Assembly: GCF_029893365.1 (NCBI RefSeq)
Contig: NZ_JARXUZ010000001.1
Location: forward strand, 124,001-188,000
Origin: Cryobacterium sp. CG_9.6
GTDB lineage: Bacteria > Actinomycetota > Actinomycetes > Actinomycetales > Microbacteriaceae
Direction: 5' to 3'
Length of the DNA stretch: 64,000 bases
Every line of letters begins with the position of its first letter. Position 1 is the first letter of the stretch. A program made the translations under genes and the position numbers. Below are positions 28,855 to 37,784 of the stretch, piece after piece. The notes under the pieces were generated by a model that saw only the letters and a list, made by a program, of their open reading frames with translations, was not told the DNA's origin and searched no databases.

Positions 28855-30156
28855 CTACGACGTGAGTCCGGGCGCCTCACTCGGTTGCACGTTCATGAAC
28901 CGTTGCACGTTCTCGTCCACAATGATGTCGCTCGGCCGCAGCGGCCGCGTGAGGTACAACCCCGCGAGGCTCGTGAGGCGACTGAGCGCCACATAGGTCT
29001 GTCCGGGGCTGAACACCCGGGACCCGAGGTCCACAATCGCCCGCTCATACGTGGCACCCTGGGACTTGTGAATGGTTACGGCCCAGGCCAGCCGCAGCGG
29101 AAACTGCGTAAACTCGGCCACCACATCTTTGCTGAGCTTCTTCGTGGCCGCGTTGTAGGTGTACTTGTACTTCTCCCACACCACGGGCTCCACCTCGTGC
29201 GTCTGCCCGTCAATGTCCACGAACACCGTGGAATCCACCTTGGTGACGGTGCCAATCGTGCCGTTCACCCAGCGCGGTCCGCCGTCCAGCGGTGAGTCAT
29301 TGCGTAGAAACATCACCTGCGCGCCCACCTTGAGCTCCAGCACCTCGTCGGCAGGGAACGTGCGCCCGCCAAAGTCGCCCACGACATCCGCTTTGGCGGT
29401 GAGCGATTTACCCGACAGGCGCTTGAGAGCGGATGCGTTGATGCGGTTCACCGAGTCGTTGCGCGTGGCGAGGGTGATCACGCCCTCCGTGGGAGGTGTG
29501 CGGCCCCCGGCGGCGTTGAGCGCACCACCGATGGCGGGGGTGACCTGCCCGTGTCGCACGGCGTTGAGCATCAGCTTAAAGTCGGAGTCACTCTGGCGGT
29601 GAATCTCGGTGAGTTCGAAGATGCGCAGATCGGCGTCCTGCCAGATCTTGGCATCGAAGAACCACATGGAGCGGTAGTGGTCGGCAAAGTACGCGCGCTC
29701 CTCGGGGCCACCCGGCACCGGAGCCAGCTGGTACGGGTCGCCAAAGAGCACAATCTGCACGCCGCCAAACGTGTCGTGCGGACGATGCCGAGCCTGGCGC
29801 AGGCTGCGGTCAATGGCATCCATCAGATCGGCGTTCACCATGGAGACCTCGTCGATGACGAGGGTGTCGATGGTGTTGAGCAGCTTGCGCACCTGATCGT
29901 TTTGATCAATGGGGCTGTCGGCAATCACGCCGATCGGCAGTCGAAACAGGGAGTGCAGAGTCTGTCCGCCCACGTTCAGCGCAGCGACGCCGGTGGGCGC
30001 GGCAATGACAATTTGCTTGCTCGTGTTCCAGGACAGGTGGTTGAGCAGCGTCGACTTTCCCGTGCCGGCGCGGCCGGTGACGAACACGTTCTGGCGGGTG
30101 CCCTCGATGGCCGCGAAAACGGCGGCCTGCTCGCGGGACAGTGGGATCTCAGACAC
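28855..30156 (-). CDS. PIF1/RecD-like superfamily 1 DNA helicase
   Basis: The 433-residue product shows ordered helicase motifs: LSREQAAVFAAI, Walker A in VTGRAGTGKSTLLNH, motif II in LVIDEVSMVNADLMD, motif III in VLFGDPYQLAPV, and a C-terminal UvrD-like part with VTIHKSQGATYERAIVDLG and VALSRLTSLAGLYLTRP. PIF1-like enzymes unwind DNA 5'-3' and act at structured DNA. I placed the start at GTG 30156 because family sequence begins there; the frame stays open to 30381 but would overlap the divergent gene. Confidence 0.88.
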   Translation of the reverse strand: MSEIPLSREQAAVFAAIEGTRQNVFVTGRAGTGKSTLLNHLSWNTSKQIVIAAPTGVAALNVGGQTLHSLFRLPIGVIADSPIDQNDQVRKLLNTIDTLVIDEVSMVNADLMDAIDRSLRQARHRPHDTFGGVQIVLFGDPYQLAPVPGGPEERAYFADHYRSMWFFDAKIWQDADLRIFELTEIHRQSDSDFKLMLNAVRHGQVTPAIGGALNAAGGRTPPTEGVITLATRNDSVNRINASALKRLSGKSLTAKADVVGDFGGRTFPADEVLELKVGAQVMFLRNDSPLDGGPRWVNGTIGTVTKVDSTVFVDIDGQTHEVEPVVWEKYKYTYNAATKKLSKDVVAEFTQFPLRLAWAVTIHKSQGATYERAIVDLGSRVFSPGQTYVALSRLTSLAGLYLTRPLRPSDIIVDENVQRFMNVQPSEAPGLTS

Positions 30157-30265
30157 ACACGTACTTTCGCTAGATCCCGCGCGCACCACCAGCGGTGGTA
30201 TCAACGGGACATTCCACTGTAACTGTCCGGCAGGGTAGTCACGACTGCCACCGTAGGATATTGGA

Positions 30266-31312
30266 GTGACCCACGCCGACCAGAAGCAGCGCAGCGCCAT
30301 GCTGCGCGCCGTCCTGGCCACAGCCCTCATCGCCGCCCTCCTGGTGGGTGCCCTCGTGGCCACCATCACGGCACTGAACACAAACGTCTATAGCGCCGGC
30401 GGTTTTGTGGGTCAGTACCTCAATGCTCTGGAACGAAAAGACACCGTGGGGGCGCTGTCACTCGGCGGCGTGCGGCCCCGCGCGGCTCAACTCGAGGCGG
30501 CGGGGTTGCCAAGCGATCTGCCCACAACGCTGCTGCGGGCATCCGCTCTGGGAGATCTGACCAACGTCACACTCACGAGCGATGTTGAGGTGCAGCCCGG
30601 CAAACACACCGTGGTCTACGATTTTGACCTCAACGGCCAGCCGTCCAGCATGCGGTTCTCCGTGGAAAGCACGGGCACATTCGGGGGCGTCTTCTCCAGC
30701 TGGCGCTTCGCCACGAGCCCCGTCGCTGCACTGGCCGTGGAGGTACAGCACGAGTCGATCTTCACCGTGAACGGCCTCACCCTCGACACCCGGGCGCACG
30801 CCGAAGCGGATGCCCCGGCCTCGTTCACGAATGCCGCCACCTACCTCGCCTTCGCGCCGTCGGTGTACACGTTTCGGCACGACACCACGCTGCTGAACGC
30901 GGCAGCGGTGCCCGTGCCCGTGACCAAGACGGGCGTCATCGATGTGGTGGTGGACGCGGTTCCGAACGCGGTCTTCGTGGATCAGGTTCAGGTTGAACTG
31001 AACGAATTTTTGGATGCACAGTGCATCACTCAGACGGTGCTGCAACCCACCGGATGCCGGTTTGGCATGGACATCGACAACCGGGTGCTCAGTGCGCCCA
31101 CCTGGACGATGGCCGCCTACCCGGAGGTGACGCTCACCCCCGGCGAGACGTCATTCGAGATGCCGCAGACCGAGGGCCTGGCGCACCTCGTGGTGGAGGT
31201 GCAGTCACTCTTCGATGGCAGCATCGAGACGCGCGACGAAGACGTGCCGTTCACCATGGGCCTCAGTGTGGCCATTCAGCCGAGCGGCGCCCTGGCCATT
31301 CAGCTGCGCTAA
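30266..31312 (+). CDS. Secreted or membrane-anchored protein of unknown function
   Basis: The 348-residue product has one N-terminal membrane segment (about residues 15-38), then a predicted beta-rich extracellular domain. It starts at GTG, 110 bases from the divergent helicase start. No conserved motif is recognised; a pair of cysteines lies near residues 253 and 262. Codon usage matches the neighbours. Orthologues are likely in related Microbacteriaceae, but I cannot name a family. Confidence 0.75.
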   Translation: MTHADQKQRSAMLRAVLATALIAALLVGALVATITALNTNVYSAGGFVGQYLNALERKDTVGALSLGGVRPRAAQLEAAGLPSDLPTTLLRASALGDLTNVTLTSDVEVQPGKHTVVYDFDLNGQPSSMRFSVESTGTFGGVFSSWRFATSPVAALAVEVQHESIFTVNGLTLDTRAHAEADAPASFTNAATYLAFAPSVYTFRHDTTLLNAAAVPVPVTKTGVIDVVVDAVPNAVFVDQVQVELNEFLDAQCITQTVLQPTGCRFGMDIDNRVLSAPTWTMAAYPEVTLTPGETSFEMPQTEGLAHLVVEVQSLFDGSIETRDEDVPFTMGLSVAIQPSGALAIQLR

Positions 31313-31357
31313 CGCTTCCGCTCCTAATCCCGCTCAGACGTTTCGGTGCGGGCCGGG

Positions 31358-33334
31358 CTACCGATCCTGGGCGGCCATGCGAGCGAGCTTGGCGTTGTAG
31401 TCGGTGAGTTCCGCTTCGTGCGTGCGATCGGCATTACGGTCGAGACGCTTGGTCTCTTTCTCGTCGCTGCGGCTCCACTGAACGGCCACCACGATCGCCA
31501 GCGCAATCGTGGGCAGCTCGCCGATTCCCCAGGCGTATCCGCCACCCATCTGCTGATCAGCGATAGCGCTCAGCCCCCAGGTGCGACCCATGGCGCCGAA
31601 CCAGTCGGCGAGGAGCAGACCGGAACCCATCATGAGTGCCACGCCGAAGAAGGCGTGGAAGACCATGGTGCCGATGAGCAGCAGCAGCCGGAACGCATAC
31701 GGCAGGCGGAAGGGCACCGGATCGATGCCGATGAGCGATTGCACAAACAGGTAGCCGGTGATCAGGAAGTGCACGATCATCCACTGGTGGCCCAGGTGCT
31801 CGGTTGTGGCCCAGCTGAAGATGGGCGTGTAATAGAAAACCCAGAGGGAGCCCACAAAGAGGGCGGCCGCCACGAAGGGGTTCGCGATGGTACTCGCAAA
31901 TTTGGAGTGCACGGTGATGAGAATCCACTCGCGGGACCCCCGGCTGCCGTCCTTGCGCTTGGCAATAGCACGCGCGGCGAGAGTGACGGGTGCGCCCGGA
32001 ACCAGAAGCACGGGAACGAGCATGGTCAGCATCATGTGCATGATCATGTGCGTGGAGAAGAGGTACTCCTGATACACGCTCAGGCCACCACTGGTGAGAT
32101 AGAAGAGGATAACGAGCCCGCTCACCCACAGCAGGGTGCGGTACAGGGGCCACTTGTCGCCGCGGCGGTGCAAGCGCCGCACGCCCGCGATGTAGAAGAA
32201 GATGGCGAACGCGCAGAACAGCATCCACAGCAGGTCAAAGTTCCACTCGGTGAAATACCGGCTGAAGGTAAGTTCCGGCGGCAGCGGCTCACCCGTGAGA
32301 ATCTGCGCGGGCGTGGACGCAGCCACGTCCGCGAGTACGGTCTGCGAAATGGGGGTGGCCGTGCGGGCGAGCGCCGCGGCAACACCGAAGGCCAGGCCCA
32401 TGAAGCCCAGCTCGGCCACAACGAGCCACCAGAACCAGCGGCGCCCGTGTTCGGCGCTGGCGTTGAGGCGTCCAATGAAGAAGCGCCGGTGCAGAATGCC
32501 GAACATGCCCAGCACGATCAGAGCGGACACCTTCACGAGCACCAGAATGCCGTAGGGCGTGAAGAGGTTGTCCCACGTGCCCACGCGCAGTTCCGCGCTC
32601 ACATAACCAGATGACGCCACGACAATGAATGACACCAGGGCCAGTGTGGAATACCGCCCGAGCACCTCGCCGAGGCGGTCCTTGACGAGGTGATTGCGCA
32701 GCACAATGATGGTGAGCAGTCCGCCCAGCCAGATGGCCGCAAACACGAGGTGCAGGCCGAGGGCGGTGATGGCCGCGTTGTGCCCGGAGGCGCCGGCTGA
32801 GTGGCCCTGCTGCGCCATGGGGAGCAGCGACAGCAGTGCCAGACCGAACACGAACACGAGAGCCGTCTGGTTGCGCACGGCAAAGCACAGCACGGTCACC
32901 AGGGCGGCGATCAGGGTTGTGGCCAGCCACGCCTGACCCAGATCGATCTGACCGAAGAATTGGCCCACCGTGGCACTGAAACGATCATCAAGACTGATCG
33001 GCACGTTCGTGACCTGCAGAAAGGTGAAGAAGGCGGTGACGGCCGATGCCACGGCGAAGACCGCAGCGGATGCCGCGGCAAAGTCGAGCGCAATGCCGAA
33101 CTCGCGCTCCTTCGGGCTGAGAGCGAAGATTGCGAGCAGGAGTGCCCCGATCGCGCCGGCGGCCGAGATGTTCACCAGCAGCTTCGAGATGGGCAGGCCC
33201 CACCGCACCACCGGGCCCGGGTCGGCGATCAACTGCGCCGCTGATCCCCCACCAAAATCGAGGGCAACAAGGGTGGACAGGAGCGCCACCAGCAGCAGGG
33301 CTGACGGACCGAGAACGCGGGCAAGACGAGGCAC
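31358..33334 (-). CDS. CopD-CtaG fusion: copper resistance/cytochrome c oxidase assembly membrane protein
   Basis: The 658-residue protein has some 15 or more membrane segments. Residues of about 1-330 match a CopD-like copper import/resistance region (GHNAAITALGLHLVFAAIWLGGLLTIIVLRNHL). Residues of about 350-620 match the caa3-type CtaG assembly factor (YLFSTHMIMHMMLTMLVPVLLVPGAPVTLA and HLGHQWMIVHFLITGYLF), with histidines and methionines suited to copper. It likely supplies copper to the oxidase at the membrane. The fusion is common in actinobacteria. Confidence 0.9.
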   Translation of the reverse strand: MPRLARVLGPSALLLVALLSTLVALDFGGGSAAQLIADPGPVVRWGLPISKLLVNISAAGAIGALLLAIFALSPKEREFGIALDFAAASAAVFAVASAVTAFFTFLQVTNVPISLDDRFSATVGQFFGQIDLGQAWLATTLIAALVTVLCFAVRNQTALVFVFGLALLSLLPMAQQGHSAGASGHNAAITALGLHLVFAAIWLGGLLTIIVLRNHLVKDRLGEVLGRYSTLALVSFIVVASSGYVSAELRVGTWDNLFTPYGILVLVKVSALIVLGMFGILHRRFFIGRLNASAEHGRRWFWWLVVAELGFMGLAFGVAAALARTATPISQTVLADVAASTPAQILTGEPLPPELTFSRYFTEWNFDLLWMLFCAFAIFFYIAGVRRLHRRGDKWPLYRTLLWVSGLVILFYLTSGGLSVYQEYLFSTHMIMHMMLTMLVPVLLVPGAPVTLAARAIAKRKDGSRGSREWILITVHSKFASTIANPFVAAALFVGSLWVFYYTPIFSWATTEHLGHQWMIVHFLITGYLFVQSLIGIDPVPFRLPYAFRLLLLIGTMVFHAFFGVALMMGSGLLLADWFGAMGRTWGLSAIADQQMGGGYAWGIGELPTIALAIVVAVQWSRSDEKETKRLDRNADRTHEAELTDYNAKLARMAAQDR

Positions 33335-33391
33335 CTCATCAGCTTAACCGTCCCACCCGTGACCCAGCCGAACGTGTGCCGAGTGGCACGC

Positions 33392-33419
33392 AAAAGGGCG
33401 CCGACCAAAGTCGACGCCC
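33392..33419 (-). terminator. Rho-independent terminator of the HU gene
   Basis: On the minus strand GGGCGTCGAC, loop TTTG, GTCGGCGCCC is followed by TTTT. It begins about 20 bases after the HU stop. It resembles the terminator after rpsN (same GTCGAC-loop-GTCGG core). Confidence 0.85.
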
Positions 33420-33440
33420 CGTAATACCAGTGAGCGAAAG

Positions 33441-33728
33441 CTACTTGGCGGCAGCCTTGAGCTTGCTACCAGCGGTCAGCTTGACGCGGTGGCCGGCAGC
33501 GATGGCGATCTCTTCGCCGGTCTGCGGGTTACGGCCGGTGCGAGCGGCGGTGGCGGTGCGCTCGACGCCCAACCATCCCGGGATGGTGACCTTGCCGTCA
33601 GCGGCAACGGTCTCAGCAAGGGTTGCGAAGAATGCGTTCAGAACGCCGTCAACTGCAGCCTGGCTCTGTCCGGAGTCAGCGGCAACCTTGGCAACGAGCT
33701 CGGTCTTGTTCAGCGACTTGTCAGCCAT
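33441..33728 (-). CDS. HU-family DNA-binding protein
   Basis: The 95-residue protein carries the HU/IHF fold: MADKSLNKTELVAKVAADSG, then VTIPGWLGVERTATAARTGRNPQTGEEI, which is the DNA-binding arm with its central PQTGE. The C-terminus is short and lacks the long Lys-rich tail of mycobacterial HU. An AGGAGG-type site precedes the ATG. About 220 bases upstream contain no gene and should hold its promoter. It compacts and bends chromosomal DNA. Confidence 0.95.
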   Translation of the reverse strand: MADKSLNKTELVAKVAADSGQSQAAVDGVLNAFFATLAETVAADGKVTIPGWLGVERTATAARTGRNPQTGEEIAIAAGHRVKLTAGSKLKAAAK

Positions 33729-33951
33729 TGAGTGTCCTCCTCGGACCTACGTCTGTAAAAACAGCGATATTCGTAAGCGGATGCAACTGGTAAAAGTTGA
33801 CCCGTTGGTCGGTTCGACCGAGTTGAAATCTAGCAGAGATCCGCGAGATTCCGCGGATTTACGCCTGTTTCCGGCGGTTTCAGGGCACTTTCACCCTCTG
33901 AAACGCCCTATTTTCGCTCTGGGCGAAAACCCAGGGCGGCGCGTGGAACAC

Positions 33952-33986
33952 AAAAAAACGGGATGCCGACCGAAGTCGACATCCCG
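33952..33986 (-). terminator. Rho-independent terminator of rpmB-rpmG-rpsN
   Basis: On the minus strand CGGGATGTCGAC, loop TTCG, GTCGGCATCCCG is followed by seven T residues. It starts about 40 bases after the rpsN stop. The stable TTCG tetraloop and the T-run make this a confident intrinsic terminator. Confidence 0.92.
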
Positions 33987-34028
33987 TTTGAATGCGTCAG
34001 TGGCCGCTACAGCGACCGCCAGCAGGAG

Positions 34029-34334
34029 TTACCAGCTGGACTTGGTGATGCCGGGCAGCTCGCCGCGGTGCGCCATGTCGCGGAAACGTACGCGCGAGAT
34101 GCCGAACTTGGAGAGGTGGCCACGGGGACGACCGTCAACGGCGTCGCGGTTGCGCAGGCGCACCGGGCTCGCGTTGCGCGGAAGCTTCTGCAGGCCCTTG
34201 CGTGCCTCTTCGCGAGACTCGTCGGTGCCGGCCGGGTCCACGAGGGCCTTCTTGAGCTCAAGGCGCTTCGCGGCGTAGCGCTCGACGATAACCTTGCGCT
34301 GGTTGTTCTTGGCAATCATGCTCTTCTTCGCCAT
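34029..34334 (-). CDS. rpsN: 30S ribosomal protein S14, zinc-independent form
   Basis: The 101-residue protein begins [21 protein letters not shown] and ends [11 protein letters not shown], the long form of S14. It has no cysteine, so it lacks the CxxC pairs of the short zinc-binding form. It is the last gene of rpmB-rpmG-rpsN and is followed by a strong terminator. Such C-minus paralogues are often de-repressed by Zur in zinc starvation; the zinc operon lies directly upstream. Confidence 0.97.
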   Translation of the reverse strand: MAKKSMIAKNNQRKVIVERYAAKRLELKKALVDPAGTDESREEARKGLQKLPRNASPVRLRNRDAVDGRPRGHLSKFGISRVRFRDMAHRGELPGITKSSW

Positions 34335-34336
34335 TT

Positions 34337-34504
34337 TTAGCGCTCCTCACGGAAGCCAACGTGCTTACGCACTACGGGATCGTACTTCTTGAGTACGAGA
34401 CGGTCGGGGTCGTTACGACGGTTCTTCTTGGTTACGTAGGTGTAACCGGTTCCAGCCGTCGAACGCAGCTTGATGATCGGACGGACGTCATGTGCCTTGG
34501 CCAT
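34337..34504 (-). CDS. rpmG: 50S ribosomal protein L33, zinc-independent form
   Basis: A 55-residue frame reads [18 protein letters not shown], then [19 protein letters not shown] and ends [11 protein letters not shown]. This is L33 without the usual four zinc-binding cysteines. The ATG overlaps the rpmB stop (TAATG) and the stop is 2 bases before the rpsN ATG, so the three are one tight operon. Confidence 0.97.
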   Translation of the reverse strand: MAKAHDVRPIIKLRSTAGTGYTYVTKKNRRNDPDRLVLKKYDPVVRKHVGFREER

Positions 34505-34740
34505 TAGATCTTCACCCCACGAGCGAGAACGTCCTTGACGACGCGCTCGATACCACGAGCATCAATAACCTTGATGCCCTTTGCTGACAGGGTCAGCGTT
34601 ACATTACGACGAAGCGACGGCACGTAGTACGTCTTCTTCTGAACGTTCGGGTCGAAGCGACGCTTGGTGCGTCGGTGCGAGTGCGAAATGTTGTGTCCGA
34701 AGCCAGGAACAGCTCCGGTCACCTGGCATACAGATGCCAT
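34504..34740 (-). CDS. rpmB: 50S ribosomal protein L28, zinc-independent form
   Basis: The 78-residue protein begins [29 protein letters not shown] and continues [22 protein letters not shown]. Only one cysteine is present (residue 5), so the CxxC zinc site is missing. GGAGG lies 5 bases before the ATG. The upstream 147 bases to zur carry the promoter. I looked for a TGAxAATGATTxTCA-like Zur box there and saw none. Confidence 0.96.
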   Translation of the reverse strand: MASVCQVTGAVPGFGHNISHSHRRTKRRFDPNVQKKTYYVPSLRRNVTLTLSAKGIKVIDARGIERVVKDVLARGVKI

Positions 34741-34887
34741 GGTTTCCTCCATTACCGAAAGGCGAATGCCTTTCCCAAGATTCCTTGTCGGCGGGCAGCC
34801 ACGTGTGGCAAGTTCCCGCAATGCACGCACAGAGGCGTAGCAGTCTTCAACGATACGGGGTTTGACGCCCGACCGCAAACCCACGCT

Positions 34888-35295
34888 TTAGTCAGCGGAT
34901 GCCGCGGCAGCAGCGCTCGTGCAGCGCTCGCACAGCCCAAACACGTCAACCACGTGCGCCGCAGCGCTGAACCCATGCTCGGACGCCACGTTCTTCGCCC
35001 ACGTTTCTACGGCATCCGCTTCAATTTCAACGGTGAGGCCACAGTTACGGCAAATGAGGTGGTGATGGTGGTCGTTGGTGCTGCACGCGCGGTACAGGCT
35101 TTCGCCGTCGGGCGACTGCAGGGAATCGGCGCTGCCCTCGGTGGCGAGGTCGGCGAGTGCGCGGTACACCGTGGCGAGGCCGATGGGTGAACCCGTGGCG
35201 TGCAGGGTGGAGTGGAGGCCCTGTGCGCTCACAAAGCCCTCGCTCGCGTCGAGGGCGCCGCGCACAGCCTCGCGCTGCCAGGTGTTTCGCTTCAT
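34888..35295 (-). CDS. zur: Fur-family transcriptional regulator, probably Zur
   Basis: The 135-residue protein has the Fur DNA-binding domain (NTWQREAVRGALDASEGFVSAQGLH, then GLATVYRALADL), the metal-sensing NDHHHHLICRNCG and a second CxxC in CERC. Position as last gene of a znu-like operon, overlapping the permease stop by 4 bases (ATGA), points to zinc sensing. It likely represses the operon through the palindrome before znuA. Fur or Mur function cannot be excluded from sequence alone. Confidence 0.9.
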   Translation of the reverse strand: MKRNTWQREAVRGALDASEGFVSAQGLHSTLHATGSPIGLATVYRALADLATEGSADSLQSPDGESLYRACSTNDHHHHLICRNCGLTVEIEADAVETWAKNVASEHGFSAAAHVVDVFGLCERCTSAAAAASAD

Positions 35296-36107
35296 GTCTT
35301 TAACCGTACCGACATCTGACCCAGTCGCCCCACCCGGCTGACCCCCAGGGCGAGCACAAAGAAGCCCGCCGCGGTGAGAGCGATGGCGGGTCCCGCGGCC
35401 AGATCGAACCAGCGGGAGAGCAGCACACCGATCACACCCGACGCCGCGCCCAGCACCGGGGCAATCACAAAGATGTGCGTCGTGGTGTGCGAGAGCAGGC
35501 GGGCGGCCGCTGCCGGGGCCGCAATGAGGGCAATGGCCAAAATTGCGCCCACCGCGGGCATGGCGGTGACGACCGTGGCCGTGATGAGGGTGAGGGTGAG
35601 CAGCTCAATGGGCCACTCGCGATACCCGGCCGCACGGTAGCCATTCACGTCAAAGGTGCTGAAGAGAATCTGCTTGCCCAGCACGATGATCACCACGAGC
35701 GCCACGAGCAGCACACTGGAGGCGAGCACGATGTCGCTCGTGGTCACGGTGAGGATCGAGCCCACGAGAAAGGAGTCCACGCGCACGGGGAGCGAGGGGT
35801 TCAGTGATTGCAGCAGCACGCCGAGCGCGAAGCCGGCGGTGAGCAGAATGCCGGAGGCCACCTGGCTGCCCTGACGTCGAACCCGACCGATGAGCGTCAT
35901 CAGGCCCACAATCAGCACGCTGGCCACCGCCGCCCCCAGCGGGATGCTCACCCCCAGAAGCGTGGCGCCCACCGCTCCGGGGAACGTGGCGTGGGTGAGT
36001 GCCTGAGCAAAAAAGGTGCGCCGGCGCAGCACCACCAGGGTGCCCACGAGGCCGCTGAGGGCGCCGATCACCACACTGGCAAGTAGCGCCTGTTCGAAGT
36101 AGCCCAT
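35292..36107 (-). CDS. Metal ABC transporter permease (second permease gene)
   Basis: The 271-residue protein has about eight to nine membrane segments and the ABC-3 family start FEQALLASVVIGALSGLVGTLVVLRRRTFFAQALTHATFPG. AIALTAAGFFVLALGVSRVG closes it. It overlaps the first permease gene by one base, and the pair probably form a heterodimer in the membrane. Substrate is most likely Zn2+, or Mn2+ as an alternative, from the adjacent genes. Confidence 0.92.
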   Translation of the reverse strand: MGYFEQALLASVVIGALSGLVGTLVVLRRRTFFAQALTHATFPGAVGATLLGVSIPLGAAVASVLIVGLMTLIGRVRRQGSQVASGILLTAGFALGVLLQSLNPSLPVRVDSFLVGSILTVTTSDIVLASSVLLVALVVIIVLGKQILFSTFDVNGYRAAGYREWPIELLTLTLITATVVTAMPAVGAILAIALIAAPAAAARLLSHTTTHIFVIAPVLGAASGVIGVLLSRWFDLAAGPAIALTAAGFFVLALGVSRVGRLGQMSVRLKT

Positions 36108-36985
36108 TAGCGCCGCACCCCAACCGGCCAGCGGCCAGCAAACCGGTCAATGGCCAGCCGGGCCACGAGTGCCACGGCGTAACCGGCCACGAGCAGCAAC
36201 ACCACGGTGGCGCCACTCGGCAGGTCGATGCCCGCATTAACGGATGCCTCGAATCCGATGGCGAGACCGAACCAGGCTGCGAGCACGGCAAAGCCGGCCG
36301 CAATGGGAAAGAGCAGCCAGAGCCGGTTGGTGACGAGCCGAGCGAAGGCGCCGGGCACGATCAGCACGGCCAGAACCAGGAGGTTCCCCACAGCGTTGCT
36401 GGCCGCCACCACCACGAGCGCAATGGCCACGTTGAGCACAATGTCCAGCACGAGCGGGCGATACCCGGCGGCCGCGCTGCCGGAGTGGTCGAAGGCGCGA
36501 AAGACCTGTTGCCGAAGCGTGACACCCACGAGCAGGAGGGCGATACCGCAAATGACGGTGGCCTGCAGCACCTCGGTCGCGCTCACCGTGAGCAGACGGC
36601 CGAAGAGCAGTTGCTCCAGCTGGCCCACATAGTTGGTCTGCCGAGACACCACGATGACGCCCACGCTGAACATGGCCGTGAAGACCACGGCGATGGCGGC
36701 ATCCGAGCTCACGGCCCGCCGCACAATGAGCGTGAGCACAACCGCCGCGACGAGCGCCGACAGCATGGCACCGAGGAAGAGCCCCTCACGCCCACCCCAC
36801 ACGAATCCCACGGCAATGCCGGGGAAAACAGCGTGGGTGAGGCCGTCGCTGATGAACTCCAGCCCGCGCAGGTTGACGAGCACGCCCACGAGTCCGGCCA
36901 CGAGGCTCAGCACCGCGAGCACCAGCAGCGCCCGCGACATGAAGGGCAGCGCGAAGGCGTCAAAGAGCGGGCCGGTGAGATCCAT
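36107..36985 (-). CDS. znuB: Metal ABC transporter permease (first permease gene)
   Basis: This 292-residue protein has the same fold as its downstream neighbour but a clearly different sequence: [42 protein letters not shown] near the start, and [24 protein letters not shown] later on. The stop overlaps the start of the second permease, and its own ATG is next to the ATPase stop. Two permeases with one ATPase is common in actinobacterial zinc transporters. Confidence 0.92.
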   Translation of the reverse strand: MDLTGPLFDAFALPFMSRALLVLAVLSLVAGLVGVLVNLRGLEFISDGLTHAVFPGIAVGFVWGGREGLFLGAMLSALVAAVVLTLIVRRAVSSDAAIAVVFTAMFSVGVIVVSRQTNYVGQLEQLLFGRLLTVSATEVLQATVICGIALLLVGVTLRQQVFRAFDHSGSAAAGYRPLVLDIVLNVAIALVVVAASNAVGNLLVLAVLIVPGAFARLVTNRLWLLFPIAAGFAVLAAWFGLAIGFEASVNAGIDLPSGATVVLLLVAGYAVALVARLAIDRFAGRWPVGVRR

Positions 36986-37777
36986 TCAGTGACCGCCGTG
37001 GCCGGGTAGCACCACGGTGTGCTCGTCCATTTCGATACCCACATCATGGAAGGCGCGCTGAACGTTCTCGAGAGTGAGTACCGCGTCGCGCGCACCGAAC
37101 GCCACCTGGGTGCCGTTCAGAAGCAGCACCGATTCACACACCGCGCGAGCCAGCTCCAGGTCGTGGGTGGAGACCAGCACGGCCACACCATCGGCCTTCA
37201 GCCGGCGCACGGTGTCAATCAGGGCATCCCGGTTCTGCTGATCGAGGCCGTTGAACGGTTCATCGAGCAGCAACAGCCGGGGACCGGATGCCACGGCACG
37301 CGCCAGCAGGCCGCGTTGCTGCTGACCGCCCGAGAGCTCACCGAAACGGGTCTTGGCCCGGTCGCTGAGGCCAACGGCCTCAAGGGCAGCGGCCACCGCG
37401 CGCCTGTCGGCCTTGCCGGGCAACCGGAACCAGCCGAGCGAACGGTAACGGCCCATCATCACGACCTGAGCGAGCGTGATCGGAAATTGCGGGTCAAGCT
37501 GATCGGTCTGTGGCACGTAACCGACCGATCCGGCCGGGGCATGGGCGGCACCGAGCACCTCCACGGTTCCCGCGGTGCGCTGAATGAGACCGAGAATTCC
37601 CTTGAGCAGGGTGGACTTGCCCGACCCATTGGGCCCGATGAGTGCCACGGCCTCACCCGGTAGAACCTGAAAGTTCATGTCGGTGAGTGCGGGTGCCGGG
37701 CCGTACGCGAAAGACGCCCCCGCCACACGAAGCGCGGCGGGAGCGGTCAGCAATTCTTGAGAAGGGTTCTCGATCAC
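36986..37777 (-). CDS. znuC: Metal ABC transporter ATP-binding protein
   Basis: The 263-residue ATPase shows Walker A in LIGPNGSGKSTLLKGIL, the Q-loop in YVPQTDQLDP, the signature ELSGGQQQRGLLARA, Walker B in LLLLDEPFNGLD and the switch histidine in VSTHDLE. A histidine-containing tail (DEHTVVLPGHGGH) ends the protein. It lies 7 bases after znuA and drives uptake of the metal delivered by that binding protein. Confidence 0.95.
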   Translation of the reverse strand: MIENPSQELLTAPAALRVAGASFAYGPAPALTDMNFQVLPGEAVALIGPNGSGKSTLLKGILGLIQRTAGTVEVLGAAHAPAGSVGYVPQTDQLDPQFPITLAQVVMMGRYRSLGWFRLPGKADRRAVAAALEAVGLSDRAKTRFGELSGGQQQRGLLARAVASGPRLLLLDEPFNGLDQQNRDALIDTVRRLKADGVAVLVSTHDLELARAVCESVLLLNGTQVAFGARDAVLTLENVQRAFHDVGIEMDEHTVVLPGHGGH

Positions 37778-37784
37778 GTGTTAA

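Noticed and set aside
31346..32614. 422-residue plus-strand frame opposite the CopD-CtaG gene
   Set aside because: The composition is His/Glu/Gly-rich, as expected from the reverse of a membrane protein, and the minus strand has clear family motifs.
34741..34887. Zur box before rpmB
   Set aside because: No TGA-N9-TCA-like palindrome was found in this gap, so I do not claim one.
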